Program-made: the position numbers and the translations under genes
Shown: positions 1-13,232 of the stretch, in pieces
Layout of the letters: every line of letters begins with the position of its first letter
Numbering within the stretch: position 1 is the stretch's first letter
The notes under the pieces: model-generated
What the model saw: the letters and a program-made list of their open reading frames with translations, nothing else
Database searches by the model: none
Told to the model about the DNA's origin: nothing
Assembly: GCF_901000735.1 (NCBI RefSeq)
Contig: NC_081542.1
Span: forward strand, 43,812,238 to 43,876,237
DNA: 64,000 nt
Source of the DNA: Corylus avellana
Lineage: Eukaryota; Streptophyta; Magnoliopsida; Fagales; Betulaceae
Direction: 5' to 3'

Positions 1-2015
1 CAATTTCTTACCATTTGTACCGAGTCCCAACTCATATTCGGCCAGTAAAAACCGGCTTTGACTGTTTTATATGCCAATACTCTCACTCCCGAGTGGCTGC
101 CGCAGATTCCTTCATGGATCTCGCGAAGTACATAATCTCCCTCTTCCTTGGAGATACATTTCAGTAGCGGTAGCATAAAGCCCCGTTTATACAGGACTCC
201 ATTAATTATGGTAAATCTGGCAGCCTTGATCTTGATTTGAGTTGCTGCTTTTTTATCTGACGGGAGAGTTCCTTGTTCCAAATATCCCCTTATGCTCCTT
301 TGCCATTCCGCTACGGTCTCGGTAACTGAGACCGAGACCGTTTCGGGTATGGCAGGTCTCGGCAAAACCTGAATCGGTATCTTAGGTTCTTCAGCACCGC
401 TAACCGCTGTTGATGCTTTTCGGGCCAGTTGGTCCGCCCTTTCATTCTCTTCACGTGGGATCTTCATAATACAGAATTTCTTAAAGGTATTCTGTAAATC
501 CTGTACCTTCGACAGATATTGCTTCATTTTACTTCCTCTGGCTTCAAACTCTCCCCGGATGTGTCCAACAACCACCTGTGAGTCACTCCGTAGCTCAACA
601 AAATTGGCTCCCTTTTCTCGGGCTAAACCGAGTCCTGCCAGAACCGCTTCATACTCAGCTTCGTTGTTGGTGGTCTTGAACTCCAATCTTAGGGAACTAC
701 ATAATTCCTCTCCATCTGGGGTGATTAAAATCACCCCAGCTCCACCATTCTTCCTTGTTGACGATCCATCTACATAGATTACCCATGTTTCATCTTTCTG
801 CCAATCTGTGGTGGCAGGTAGATTAGTGAATTCCGCTAAGAAGTCGGCCAATACCTGCCCCTTGATACTACTCCGTGGGAGGAACTCAACATCAAATTCT
901 CCAAGTTCGATTGCCCAGTTCGCTAATCTGCCAGACAGATCTAGCTTTCCGAGCACTTTCTTCAAGGGATATTCTGTCAAGACTCTGATAGTGTGAGCTT
1001 GGAAATACGGGCGTAGTTTTCTGGAAGCAATGATTAATGCAAATGCTAACTTCTCCATTTGAGGGTATCGCTCTTCTGCTCCCCTCAATACTCTGCTTAC
1101 AAAGTAGACTGGTTTCTGAATACCGTCCTCTTCTCGGATAAGGGCCGCACTTATAGCCATTGGGGAAACAGCCAAGTATAAATACAAAGCTTCCCCGGGA
1201 ACAGCTCTGCTTAACAAAGGTGTGTTGGTCAGATACTTTTTCAGCTGTTCAAAGGCTTCTTCACACTCTGCGGACCATTCAAATGCCTTTCTTAAGATTT
1301 TGAAGAAAGGTAAGCATTTGTCTGTGGACCGAGAGATGAATCGGTTTAATGCTGCAATTTTGCCAGTCAACTGCTGGAGTTGCTTCGTATTTTTGGGTGA
1401 CTGCATATCTAACACTGCTTGGATCTTTTCGGGATTAGCTTCTATTCCTCGGTTTGACACCATATAACCGAGAAATTTTCCCGAGGCTACACCAAATGCA
1501 CACTTTGCGGGATTCAACTTGATCCCATACTTCCTTAAAGTTTCAAAAGTCTCCTTCAAGTCGTCTATATGACCTTCTGGTAGCACGCTTTTGACCAACA
1601 TGTCATCGACATATACCTCCATATTACTGCCGATTTGGTCTCGGAACATCTTATTGACCAGTCTCTGATACGTTGTTCCGGCGTTCTTGAGACCGAAAGG
1701 CATGACCCTGTAGCAATACAAGCCTCGGTCAGTGATGAATGCGGTCTTTTCTTGATCTTCTGGATGCATATAAATCTGGTTATAACCAGAAAAAGCGTCC
1801 ATAAAGCTCAACAGGCCATATCCCGCTGTCGAGTCAACTAGCGCATCAATGCGTGGTAGAGGAAAGCTGTCCTTTGGGCACGCCTTATTGAGGTCTGTGA
1901 AGTCCACACACATCCTCCACTTCCCACTGGATTTTTTGACCAACACTACATTAGCCAACCAGTCGGGATAATAAACCTCCTCTATAAACCGAGCTTTAAG
2001 TAATTTCTCCACTTC
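1..2015 (-). pseudogene. Retrotransposon reverse transcriptase, RNase H and integrase N-terminus
   Basis: The minus strand is open in one frame from 2015 to the window edge. It begins right after an in-frame TAG (2016-2018), so it has no start of its own. Seen in order: RT with WRMCVDFTDLNKACPKDSFP and the catalytic YVDD at 1602-1613; RNase H with VDGSS near 762-776 and a TTNNEAEYEA motif downstream; then the HHCC zinc-binding start of integrase (HEGICGSHSG near 93-116). These are the standard pol domains of Ty3/gypsy elements. The frame is shared with the gag-protease ORF upstream, so the TAG looks like a point nonsense mutation in a formerly continuous polyprotein. Confidence 0.88.
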
Positions 2016-4193
2016 CTAGGCGATAGCCATATTCCATTCTGGGGCAAACTTTCTTCTCTTCTGTCTTACTGACTTTATGTTTGGGTCCACATTAAGTTCG
2101 TGGACGATGTCATCGGGACTGATCCCCGGCATATCTTCATGAGTCCACGCAAACACCTCCATATTTTCCCAAAGAAAAGTTATGAGAGAGCCTCGGACTT
2201 TCGAGACGAGCTGCGTTCCTACTCTCACTACCTTTCCTTCTTCCAATTTCACTTCTTCCAAAGGCTCAGCAAGCTCCCCTTTGAGGGGAACTTTATTTCG
2301 GCCGTCCACCATGCCGATCGTCAGAGGGGATGGTTCTGACTTCTTCAAGGAAACGTTATAACACTTCCTTGCCGTAACTTGATCTCCTTTTACCACTCCT
2401 ACTCCCTCCTCAATAGGAAACTTCATCATCAGATGGTAAGTGGAAGTTACAGCTTTCAACTTATTAAGGGATGGCCGACCAATGATTGCGTTGTATGCAG
2501 ATGGCCGATCGATTACCAAGAAATCGACCATAGTAGTGGATTGCCTTGGGGCCATACCTACCGTAACTGGTAGGGAAATGAGTCCCATTGGCTGAACTTG
2601 TTCTCCTGCAAACCCTACCAGTGGTGAATCAAACGGTTGGATCCTGCTCCGTTCGACACCCATTTGCTTGAAGACCGGCCAATATAAAATGTCTGCTGAA
2701 CTACCATTATCCACCAAGACTCGGTGGATTTTATGGTTGGCCACCGTTAGTGTAACAACTAACGCATCATCATGAGGAAATATTACCCCCCTTTCATCTT
2801 TTTCAGAAAAGTTTATAGTCATCCCCGTTTTCCTTGCTATCTTTAGAGGTCTTCCGATCGACAGTACTTTGTTATTAGCTTTTGTTCTCCTCGCATAAGC
2901 TTTCCTAGATGAGCTAGAAGTTCCTCCGCCAGCCAGTCCTCCCGAGATGGTGTGAATTTCTCTTACGGCGTCTTGATGGCGAGGCTGATGGAACTCTCTG
3001 TCCCACCTCGGTTCCACCTGCTGATCCTGCATCGGTTCAGCATACCGATCTTCTCTTGGTATTGTCTCTCGGTTTCTGGGTGCTTCTCGGATTCCTTCCA
3101 GTAACGGAGGCTCTTCGTTTCTTCGTTGATTCCTCTCACCTGCTAGGAATTTCACCAACCTCCCGTTTCTGATATGGTTCTCAATCTCCTGCCTCAATGT
3201 TATGCATTCCTCAGTTAAATGGCCATGATCGCGATGGTACTCGCAATACTTCTGAGGATCACGCCTTTTAGGGTCGCCCTTCAGCTTACTTGGCCATTTG
3301 AAGGCAGGGTCCCTCCTTATCTCCATGAACACCTCGGTCATGCTAGTATTCAATGGAGTGAGCTTTGCGCTCTGCAACTTCCGAGGGTCCATTCTAGGAT
3401 ATGATGGGGCCACCCTCTCTGACCTTTTCACACCCTTCTCCTCCTTCTTTACAGCACTTGCCGGCGTCACCTTCTCCTTATTGCCCTTGGCTTCGATCTC
3501 TTCTTTCTGGTTCTTCATGAGGGCTTGGACGGTTTCTTCCTGATTAATGTACTCATCACCCTTTTTTATGAATTGACCGAGAGTCACTAACTTGGTACTT
3601 TTTGACAGCTCAGCCATCAAAGGCCCTTCTGCTCTTACTCCATGCATCAGAGCGTCAAGTACTGTCTGCTCAGGAGGGTTTTCAATCATCAACTTCTCCT
3701 GATTAAACCTGAGCATGAAATCTTTTAATGATTCTTCCTTCCCCTGCACAAGGGACAACAAATAAGCCGGATTCTTCTTCCTCTTCCGGGTAGCCAAGAA
3801 CTGACTCAAGAAGAGACGTCCGAGAGTCTTGAAATCGTCTACTGAATTGGCCGGAAGTTTACCGAACCAATCCTTAGCTACTCCTGCGAAAGTTAAGGGA
3901 AAGACCCTACATGAAATTGCGTCTGGGGTTCCATGAAGAATGAAATGCGCACGAAGAGCTTCCATGTGTTCAGTTGGATCCCCGGTGCCATCATAGAGAT
4001 TGACTCGGGGCATCTTGAATTTATTGGGGAGAGGAAAATTCATGACTCGAAGGGTGAAGGGGAGACTTGTATTTTCCATAAGTTCCCCCGCATTGGTTTG
4101 ATCTCTGCCATCAGCTATTTGACGAGCCATTTCATCGCATTTCTTTTTAAGCTCCTGCAAGTCGGCGTTCACATTGCTCTCATTAAACCCTTA
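2016..4193 (-). pseudogene. Retrotransposon gag-protease segment
   Basis: An open frame lies between a TAA (4191-4193) and a TAG (2016-2018). The only start-like codon near its head is GTG at 4170-4172; there is no ATG. Seen: a retrotransposon gag domain (NLYDGTGDPTEHMEALRAHF, residues ~60-190), a zinc-knuckle-like region (KYCEYHRDHGHLTEEC) and an aspartic protease core (VLVDNGSSADIL), followed by AYNAIIGRPSLN, a typical Tat protease landmark. The C-terminus runs into the RT linker before the TAG. It encodes capsid/nucleocapsid and protease for particle assembly, now broken at both ends. Confidence 0.88.
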
Positions 4194-4294
4194 AGTGCGA
4201 CGGTCCTCCTGGCGGAAAGACTGCTCCCTCCGAGATCTAGTATGACGAGATCTTTCGTTTTGGACAGTATGATGATGGCTATCCTGAGCTGAGC

Positions 4295-4591
4295 TTACTT
4301 CATCTTCCTCCTCAAAACCTCGGGGCCTCTTTCCCCTGTGGATCTCGGCGCGTCTTTCCCTCTCTCGCCTTTCTCTTGTCTCCTCGTCCTTCTTTCTTCC
4401 CGCTCTTGGTCCCTTCGGCTGTTTCGGCCTTCAGCAACCGTGAGCCTTGTGGCGAGGTCTTCATTCTGCTTCTGCAAAGCCTTCATGGATTCAGTCATCT
4501 GCCTCATGAAATCTGCTAACTCTGGAGGACCTCCAAGAGCCCCAGGAGGTGCGCCGGGCTGTCGCACAGATTGGGAACGTGTATTCACCAT
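4295..4591 (-). pseudogene. Retrotransposon gag N-terminal fragment
   Basis: A 98-codon frame begins MVNTRSQ, a common start of Tat-type gag, 38 bp inside the PBS, so the ATG position is convincing. It has a coiled-coil-like stretch and a charged Arg/Glu tail. The reading frame differs from the main gag frame: downstream in the other frame an acidic stretch (GFEEEDEVSS) continues to the TAA at 4191-4193. A frame change in roughly 4310-4400 therefore separates the N-terminus from the rest of gag. Confidence 0.75.
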
Positions 4592-4629
4592 ACCTAGAAT
4601 AATGAAAAAATGAAGGAAAAGCTAATTGT

Positions 4630-4647
4630 TTCCCACAGACGGCGCCA
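4630..4647 (-). other. Primer-binding site of the Tat-type element
   Basis: On the minus strand the sequence reads TGGCGCCGTCTGTGGGAA, starting three bases after the LTR end. TGGCGCC-type PBS are usual for Tat-like plant elements. The tRNA donor is not resolved here. Confidence 0.8.
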
Positions 4648-4650
4648 AAC

Positions 4651-5366
4651 TGTTGATGCACAGTTTTCCGGGATGATGACGTGGCACGCCTTCAGGTGGT
4701 GCGATGAGCTTTGGTAGTATTCCAGACTACACACAAAAGAGAACAGATAGGATTAGAGACCCCCGGTGGTGTCCCGGCGGGGGAACTCCGATGCCTAAGT
4801 CAGAAACTGAGGAAAGAGTGTTTAAGCAATCCCAGTTTTTAAAGTCCAGATTGCACGTACCTTTCATAGAAATCGAGAATTGTATTTATAGGCATGTAGT
4901 GGAGTTTGCCTCCCGTATATCTTGGGACCCTTATCCCTGAATATCTGGTTTGTAGTTATTTTGTTAAGGGATGAGTCTTGGGATGAGATTGCATATCACC
5001 GTTAGATGTATATTGCCTTTTGAATTTAAATTGCCTCTTATCCCGCTTGTATAGGGATTGTTTGTTAAAGGCACCTTTCAAATGTAGGATAATGTTTAAT
5101 TGAAATGAATTTGAACCTTTGGATATCTGTAACTCTATAATGGCAACTTCACACTTGGTCTTCTGACTTGTTCCCATTTGGTGTACCGTCTCGGATCCGA
5201 CGTCCGACTCCTATCCGAGAAACGGTCTCTGAGTCAGATACCGTGAGTGTTTCGGTTTACGAGACCTTCTCGGTAAAAGCTATTCTAAGGCCTTACCAAA
5301 TTTTCCGTTTGATGGAGATCGGGTTTGGGGTCTATTGGGTTTAAATAGCGGATTCATGACCCAACA
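4651..5366 (-). repeat. 5' LTR of the Tat-type element
   Basis: The 716-bp LTR has inverted ends TGTTG (4651) and CAACA (5362-5366) and lies next to the PBS. A minus-strand TATA box (CTATAAATACA) lies near 4874-4886. The second LTR is outside the window. The outer boundary at 5366 rests on the TG/CA inverted terminus only. Confidence 0.75.
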
Positions 5367-7142
<1,776 letters not shown>

Positions 7143-7305
7143 CCTTTCAAAGAAGAGTGAGACAAAGGAAGCAAAAAAAAAGTGGAAGCGAGTATGTGTG
7201 GTCGGTTGGACTTTTATTTGTAGTTTCAAATTTAAAATAAATAAAAACAATACACTTCCCCCAAACGATGCGCTTCTGTCAGTAAAATCACTTATATATA
7301 TTTTA

Positions 7306-7630
7306 CGATTTGTAATTCGACCTCCAAAATCTTAATTTTGGCAAATTATCTCTCAAAGTTTTAAATTTTTATAATTTGACCAATTGTATTTAAAACTTCT
7401 TATATTGCCTTTAATTTTTTATATTTTTATAAAAAAAAATTAAAAAAAAAAATTCGGGGTGACCATCTAACCATTTTTACACTCCTAAATTTTTTTAAAA
7501 TAAAAATAACAAATAAAAAGTAGGAGCAATATGAAAATTTTAGAATAATATTGTTCGAATTGCAAAAATTTGAAACTTTAGAGGAATAAATTGTCAAAAT
7601 TAAAACTTTAGAGATTGAATTGCAAGTCGC
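7306..7630. mobile_element. MITE-like long inverted repeat
   Basis: About 76 bp at 7306-7382 pairs with the reverse complement of 7553-7630 at roughly 75% identity by eye. The ~170-bp middle is AT-rich and non-coding. Element ends and TSD are not resolved. Confidence 0.55.
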
Positions 7631-8009
7631 TCCAAACTGTAAAAGAGTAAAATGTAATTTTCCCTTTAAAAATGATAATTACTTTTAGGGAAAAGAAATT
7701 ACAAACAAAAGGGAGGTGCATCACTTCATATACAAATGGGAGAGAAGGGAGAGGAAAATAAAGGCTTTGTTTGCCGATTGACTAAAAAAAAGAAACAAAT
7801 TATTTATCTTAAATTTAATTCTCAACATTTTTATTTTTAAGGTCACATCAATCACATTTTATTATTATTTAAATAAATAAATAATTTTTTTTTTTTTCAC
7901 TTTTCCATATTTCTTACCTTTCTTTTTTTTTCTTTTTTTTTTTTTTTTCACACATCAATCAAATTTTGTTACCATTTACCCCGCTTTCTTTTTCCAAGCC
8001 ATTAGCAAA
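7631..8009. other. AT-rich intergenic sequence
   Basis: Long A/T runs, including a poly-T-rich stretch at 7889-7950. No open frame with recognisable similarity. Confidence 0.5.
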
Positions 8010-8480
8010 CAGAGCGGAAGTGAAAATACAGTGAGATTGATATAAGCCATCGCCAAGAAGCCATAAGATGGGCACGAAAACTAACACTTTGGCCCTTTGG
8101 GTAAACTTTTTAACTTTCCGAGGTGAAGAGGCTGAAATGGAGGAGATAGTATCAGTATCGAAGATGAAATCGACAATTTTCTAGTCATGAATAATGAAAG
8201 AGAGTCACATTCGAAAGTGAAATTATTGAGCTCGAGGGAGATTGCCATGGAGGCTGCCAAGCGGCGCGGGTAGTGGGAGACTCCCCAAAGTTGGGGTCGC
8301 AGGGCAGCTTAACTTGGAAAGTAGCCTTAATAATGTGGCTGATGGAGTCCCCACAAACAGCAGCTTGAACCGAGAAAATCTCCCTAATAGTAGTGTTCAA
8401 ATTAATCGTAAAGGATCCAATAGGCGATGGAGTCTATTTTTTGACCAGAAGAGAGGTCTTGATAGAACTAGCAAGAGTCA
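8010..8480 (-). pseudogene. Decayed plant LINE RNase H-like (RVT_3) domain
   Basis: On the minus strand, TTIREIFSVQAAVCGDS and a PPCDPNFGE-like segment resemble the RNase H-like domain at the C-terminus of plant non-LTR retroelement proteins. After frame changes, LELNNFTFECDSLSF (compare the usual LEGDS) and a DTISSISASSPRKVKKF stretch follow, like the family's C-terminal part. Stops and shifts break it several times. The assignment rests on motif order, not a search. Confidence 0.45.
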
Positions 8481-8589
8481 TCAAACTTGTGAGAAAGACA
8501 TGATGGGCGGCCTTGTTCCTATTCTACTAGAGAAGATCACAAGAGACGGCAACATAAATTTGGAAAAGGAGGGAATCCTTTAGGGGGAT

Positions 8590-10106
8590 TGATAAGCGCC
8601 GAATGTTGCACATTCAAGCCCCTTAATTTGCATATGTTAATTCCTTAGCATTGTTATTTGTTTGATTTTTGTTTTGTTTTTGTGTTTTCAGGTTATAAAT
8701 CAAGATGCAATTAATTCCATTCATTTTGGGCTTAAAAGCACACTTTGAGAAGACCTAGAAGATATGATTAAGCTTAACCAATCATGGTTAAGTTTAAATC
8801 AAATAAAGAAAATGATTAATTCGGAATTTCTCAAATTGGAGTCAAAATCGGATTGGATTCAATTTTGGATTCTGCATACGTCTCGGTATTTTGGCCATAA
8901 CTTTCAGCTCAAATATCCGATTAAGGTGATTCAAGTGGCACTGGAAAGCTAGCTCAAATTTATACAAATCATTGTGAAATAGCATTTTCCTAATTCGGAG
9001 CGCCACATTGCCAAAATCGCCCCGCAAGATAGGAACGCAATTTTGGGTGAATCTTATTCCGATTTGGACTTAGGTTTTCTTTATCCTAATTGGACTTGGA
9101 CTTAAATCTCCGAAATTTATAGGATTACTAGGGCTTCTAGGACTCTCCTAAGCCCTATAAATAGGCCTCTAAGCATTGAGAAAAGACACACCGCTTCTAG
9201 AGCAAAATTCAGTAAATTGTCTTTGGAGCTTAGGAGATCATGAGCGGCTAAACCCCTTCGTGGGGTGTTGATGTAACCCTATCCAAGCATAATGGTTTGA
9301 TTGTATTTAATTTCTAGATTTTTAATTTATGCATGTTGATTGTATAACTATGAGGATTGCTACAATTGATTTATGTTCTTCATATTAAATGCAATTGTTC
9401 TTCAATTTCAATATCAATATTTGTGAAATTCTTCTCTTGTCTTAGAAAGTATTTTACTTTTATTGATCTCAAATCATTCTTGTTTTCTGTGATTATGAGG
9501 ATGATGGTTATACAATGGGTTTAATTGACATATGATCAATAGGATTTGATAGGCCATGCCTAGGGAAGACGGATTGTACTACACCCTAGTTTAGTGTAAT
9601 TTAGGTAGACAGTCCGTGCCAACCGAAGATGGGTTACACTTATTCATTGATTGTATGTATCCTATTAAAGAATTTGATAATTTATACCTAGGAAAGACGG
9701 GTCGTACCGCATCTTAGTGGTTAGGTGGACGATCCGTGCCAACCGAAGATAGATTATGCTTATTCTTTAATAAGGTAGTTTCTTGTTTATTTATAACATG
9801 CATAAAATGAATTTCTGGGATTAATTATGATTAGCCATTGTTGTGCGGATAGAGGTGAAGTCAATACCCTACACTCTCTCTCTTATTTTTAATCTCTTTT
9901 ATTTTCATGCACTTTAGTTTTTAAAGAAAATCAAATCAATTCTCCTTTTTAATTAAGTTAATTTTGATCTTTTGAATTTTGATAATAAAACCCCTGCAGT
10001 CCTTGAGGTTCGACACCCTCTCTATAGCCGTATCCTACAAAGATTCGTCCTATTGCGAGTGGTTATTTTTATAATTGATATTTTTGGTCACAAAAATGCC
10101 ACATCA
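8590..10106 (+). repeat. 5' LTR of Athila-type element
   Basis: 1517 bp, TGAT...ATCA. A TATA box (TATAAATA) is at 9156-9163. Inside are two diverged tandem units of ~90 bp (about 9557-9650 and 9688-9765), each ending GTGCCAACCGAAGAT. Confidence 0.9.
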
Positions 10107-10111
10107 ATTTT

Positions 10112-10129
10112 TGGCGCCGTTGCCGGGGA
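10112..10129 (+). other. Primer-binding site, tRNA-Asp type
   Basis: TGGCGCCGTTGCCGGGGA, five bases after the LTR. It is complementary to the 3' end of plant tRNA-Asp, the known primer of Athila elements. Confidence 0.85.
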
Positions 10130-10434
10130 CTGCTTAACGGTTTTATTGTCAAATTTTAGAGATTAACTTTAGCTTAATAAATTATTTTCCTGTTTTAAGT
10201 TGCTAAATTTTAATTCTGTTTTGCGTTGATTTTATTCTTTTTCAGAAACTGCAAACAGGTCCGTAAGCTGCCTTCTCTGTGACTGCGATCGAACGCACCC
10301 TACCGTGCGATTGAGCGCACTTGCGGCATCCTGCATCCAGACCCTAAGTGCACACTAAGGCCGTTTGTGAGCTTGTTTGTTTTCTGTTTTAGCTTAATTT
10401 TTTTTTTGTTTTCTTTTAAATTTCTGTTTAGTTT

Positions 10435-13232
10435 ATGCTAGGTCGTCGTTCTTTATCTTTTCCATTAATTTCTTGCGACCTTGAAATTGAACGCACTCTT
10501 AGACAAATTAGATCCCAAAAGAACTCTAATTTGCTAGAAGAGCGTTCCACTGAGACCATGGGGGACGGTAACCACGTAGCATTGCAAGATCACTATCTTC
10601 CTACCACTTACACTACTCCCACATGTCTCCGGTTGCCGGAAATTACGGCAACCCATTATGAAATTAAGCCTAGCACTATACGAAGTTTACCTTCCTTTTA
10701 GGGCTTAGCACTGAAAATCCTTATGAATTCCTCAGTGATTTCGAATCAATCTGTGAGACCACTAAAATGAATGGATTCACTGAGGATGCCCTAAGGATGC
10801 GTCTTTTTCCTTTCTCCCTCAAGGAAAAAGCCAAACATTGGTTCCAGTCCTTAACACCCAATTCTATCACTTCTTGGGCTCAATTGCAACAAGAATTTCT
10901 TAAGAAGTACTTTCCCATAGGCATGACCAATGATACTAGGAGAGCCATTACTACATTCTCCCAGTACGAGGGAGAGGATTTCCATGAGACTTGGGATAGG
11001 TTGCAGACCTTGCTTAGATCATGTCCACACCACGCTGTCCCAAAATGGCAGCTAGTGCAGTGTTTTTATGATGGCCTGACCGAGTCCAATAGAAAAATGG
11101 TAGATGCATCATGTGGGGGGACATTCATGTTGAAAAGTGAAAATGAAGCATGGTCTATGTTTGAAAACTTAAGTAACAATTCTCTTCAGCAGGTTTCCGC
11201 CAGACGAAGGGCACCAGCACCTAAAGCACCCAAGACGGAGAGTTTGTATGAAGCAGGCCATTCCCCAAACATAGCCAACCAAGTAGTTGAGGCTATCACC
11301 AAGAAGCTAGATCAAGTTTTGATGACTGCTGGTTTTACTCCTAATACTGCTCACAGGCACACACCACATAAATCTTGCTCATTTTGTTCAAGTCCTATGC
11401 ATCATGAAAATAATTGCCCTCTTGCTGGAAATTATATTGATGTTGCTAATGAGCAGGTTAATGCAGCTTTCTCCAAACCAGGTAATGATCCGTACTCCAA
11501 TTCCTACAACCCCGGGTGGAGAAATCATCCCAATTTCTCATGGAAGAACTCAAATTCGGGCAACTCAGCCCCAGGGCCATACAATCAAGCTCAATCCAAC
11601 AGGCAGCCTTACCAACCTCAGTCCACTTACCGGCCTCCACAGCAGCACTACCAGTCTCCATCAGAGTCTAATTTTGAGGATCGGATTCTAAAAGCAGTGA
11701 ATGAGCTAACCAGCGAGATAAAGCAGTCAATCAAATCTCAAGAGGAAAGAGTAAACTCACATACCCACTCCATTGCCAAACTAGAAGCTCAAGTTGGACA
11801 ACTTGCCAATACCCTCAACAGGAGGGAAGAAGGAAAGCTTCCAAGTCAGCCAGTGACCAACCCTAGGGGACTATACGTGGTAGAAGGAAGCACATCTCAG
11901 CTGGAGCAAGTTCAAGCCGTCACCACATTGCGAAGCGGAAGACTGGTTGACAATCATGTGGAAGAAAAGAAGGATGAGCAAATCGAGGCCCCACAGAATC
12001 TGCATCAGGACAAAGGTAAACAAGTAAGCATCGAGGCATCTTCATCATCTACCCCCACTCCTGAGGTACCATATGAGCCTAAGGCCCCTTTCCCAGAATG
12101 TCTCAAGGCACCTTCCCACTTCGGGAAACAAGGAGAGAAGATACAAGACATGATGGAAACCTTCAAGCAGGTTCAAATCAACATCCCACTCCTTGAGGCC
12201 ATCAAGCAAATTCCAGCCTATGCAAAGTTTCTCAAAGACCTATGCACTCAAAAGAGGAAGAATCAGAAGCACATTCCCAAGAAGGTCATTCTCACCGAGC
12301 AAGTAAGCTCTCTGATTCAGCATAACACTCCTCCAAAGTTCAAAGACCCTGGAGCGCCTACAATTTCATGCGTCATCGGAAACACCGAGATTGAGAGAGC
12401 TCTCCTCGACTTAGGAGCTGGTGTTAATTTGCTTCCATACTCGGTATATCAGAAACTGGGCCTAGGGGAATTGAAACCGACAAGTACTGTCTTGCAATTG
12501 GCTGACCGCTCGATCAAGAAACCCCGCGGGATTGTGGAGGATGTCATTATCAAGGTGGACAAGTTCTACTATCCAGTTGACTTTATAGTTCTGGACACAG
12601 AACCGGTCCCAAATCCAGAGAAGCAAATTCCTGTCATCCTTGGGCGACCTTTCCTTGCCACAGCCAATGCATGCATAAATTGCCGAACCGGAGTAATGAA
12701 GATCTCCTTTGGAAATATGAAGATCAGATTGAACATCTTCAATGCCTTCCAGAATGTGCCTGATCAGAATGCATGTTACCTCTTGGATGACATTGGAGAA
12801 ACTGTTGAAGACCCACTTCCTGATCCTCCATCTAGAGCCCCATCATGGAGCAACCCACCGGAGCCAATGCCTCTCACTTCAAGTACTCCACCACCTGATG
12901 ACAACCCCACAGGGGACATATTTCATTCAAAAGTTGTTGAAGTTGATTTCATTGGGGTGGAAAATTTTTTGGCAAATTCCCTGGCTACCCCAGTTTTTGA
13001 GAACTCCCATAGAGACAAGAGGTTGATCATGAAACCAGTTCAGGACAAACACCCTGAACATTGTCATGGGGAGCATCAAGACCTATTCGCTGGGAGAGGC
13101 AGTTTCGGGATGTTAAGAAGAATCCTCTTCCTTGTGGAGTGCTACATGATCATAAAGAAGAAGGGATGGAAGAGCTTGATTGGACTTCTGAAGGATCGAG
13201 GTAAGATCCTTCAGGACTCGGACTTACATTGA
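10435..13232 (+). pseudogene. Athila-type gag-protease, one frameshift
   Basis: The N-terminal frame (10435-10701) starts at an ATG (MLGRRSLSF) and ends LPSF then TAG. The main frame, with its first ATG at 10767 and open from just upstream, continues GLSTENPYEFL, which follows directly in related elements. The join needs one more T in the T run at ~10694-10698, so this is a 1-base deletion or a base error. Seen: gag core (ALRMRLFPFSLKEKAKHWF and a FHETWDRL motif), a CCHC-like cluster (CSFCSSPMHHENNC), and an aspartic protease-like region with LLDLGAGVNLLPYSVYQKLG and VILGRPFLATANA. The C-terminus drifts into unrelated sequence where RT would be expected. Confidence 0.85.

Larger units (their letters stand above)
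1..5366 (-). mobile_element. Ty3/gypsy LTR retrotransposon, Tat-type, left part outside window
   Basis: In minus-strand order the element shows a 5' LTR (5366-4651), a primer-binding site (4647-4630), gag N-terminus, gag-protease, reverse transcriptase, RNase H and the start of integrase, then leaves the window. The integrase core and 3' LTR are not visible, so LTR divergence and TSD cannot be read. Gag plus a protease with a DNGSSAD-type active site, and RT with YVDD, are typical of the Tat/Retand group. It is decayed: a frame change in the gag N-terminus, a TAA at 4191-4193 and a TAG at 2016-2018 break what would be one polyprotein frame. It is not autonomous. Confidence 0.9.

Noticed and set aside
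2016..2018. Programmed stop-codon readthrough in the Tat element
   Set aside because: Upstream gag is also broken by a TAA and a frame change, so mutational decay is the simpler reading.
8242..8583. 113-codon plus-strand open frame
   Set aside because: Shadow of the LINE RNase H-like remnant on the other strand.
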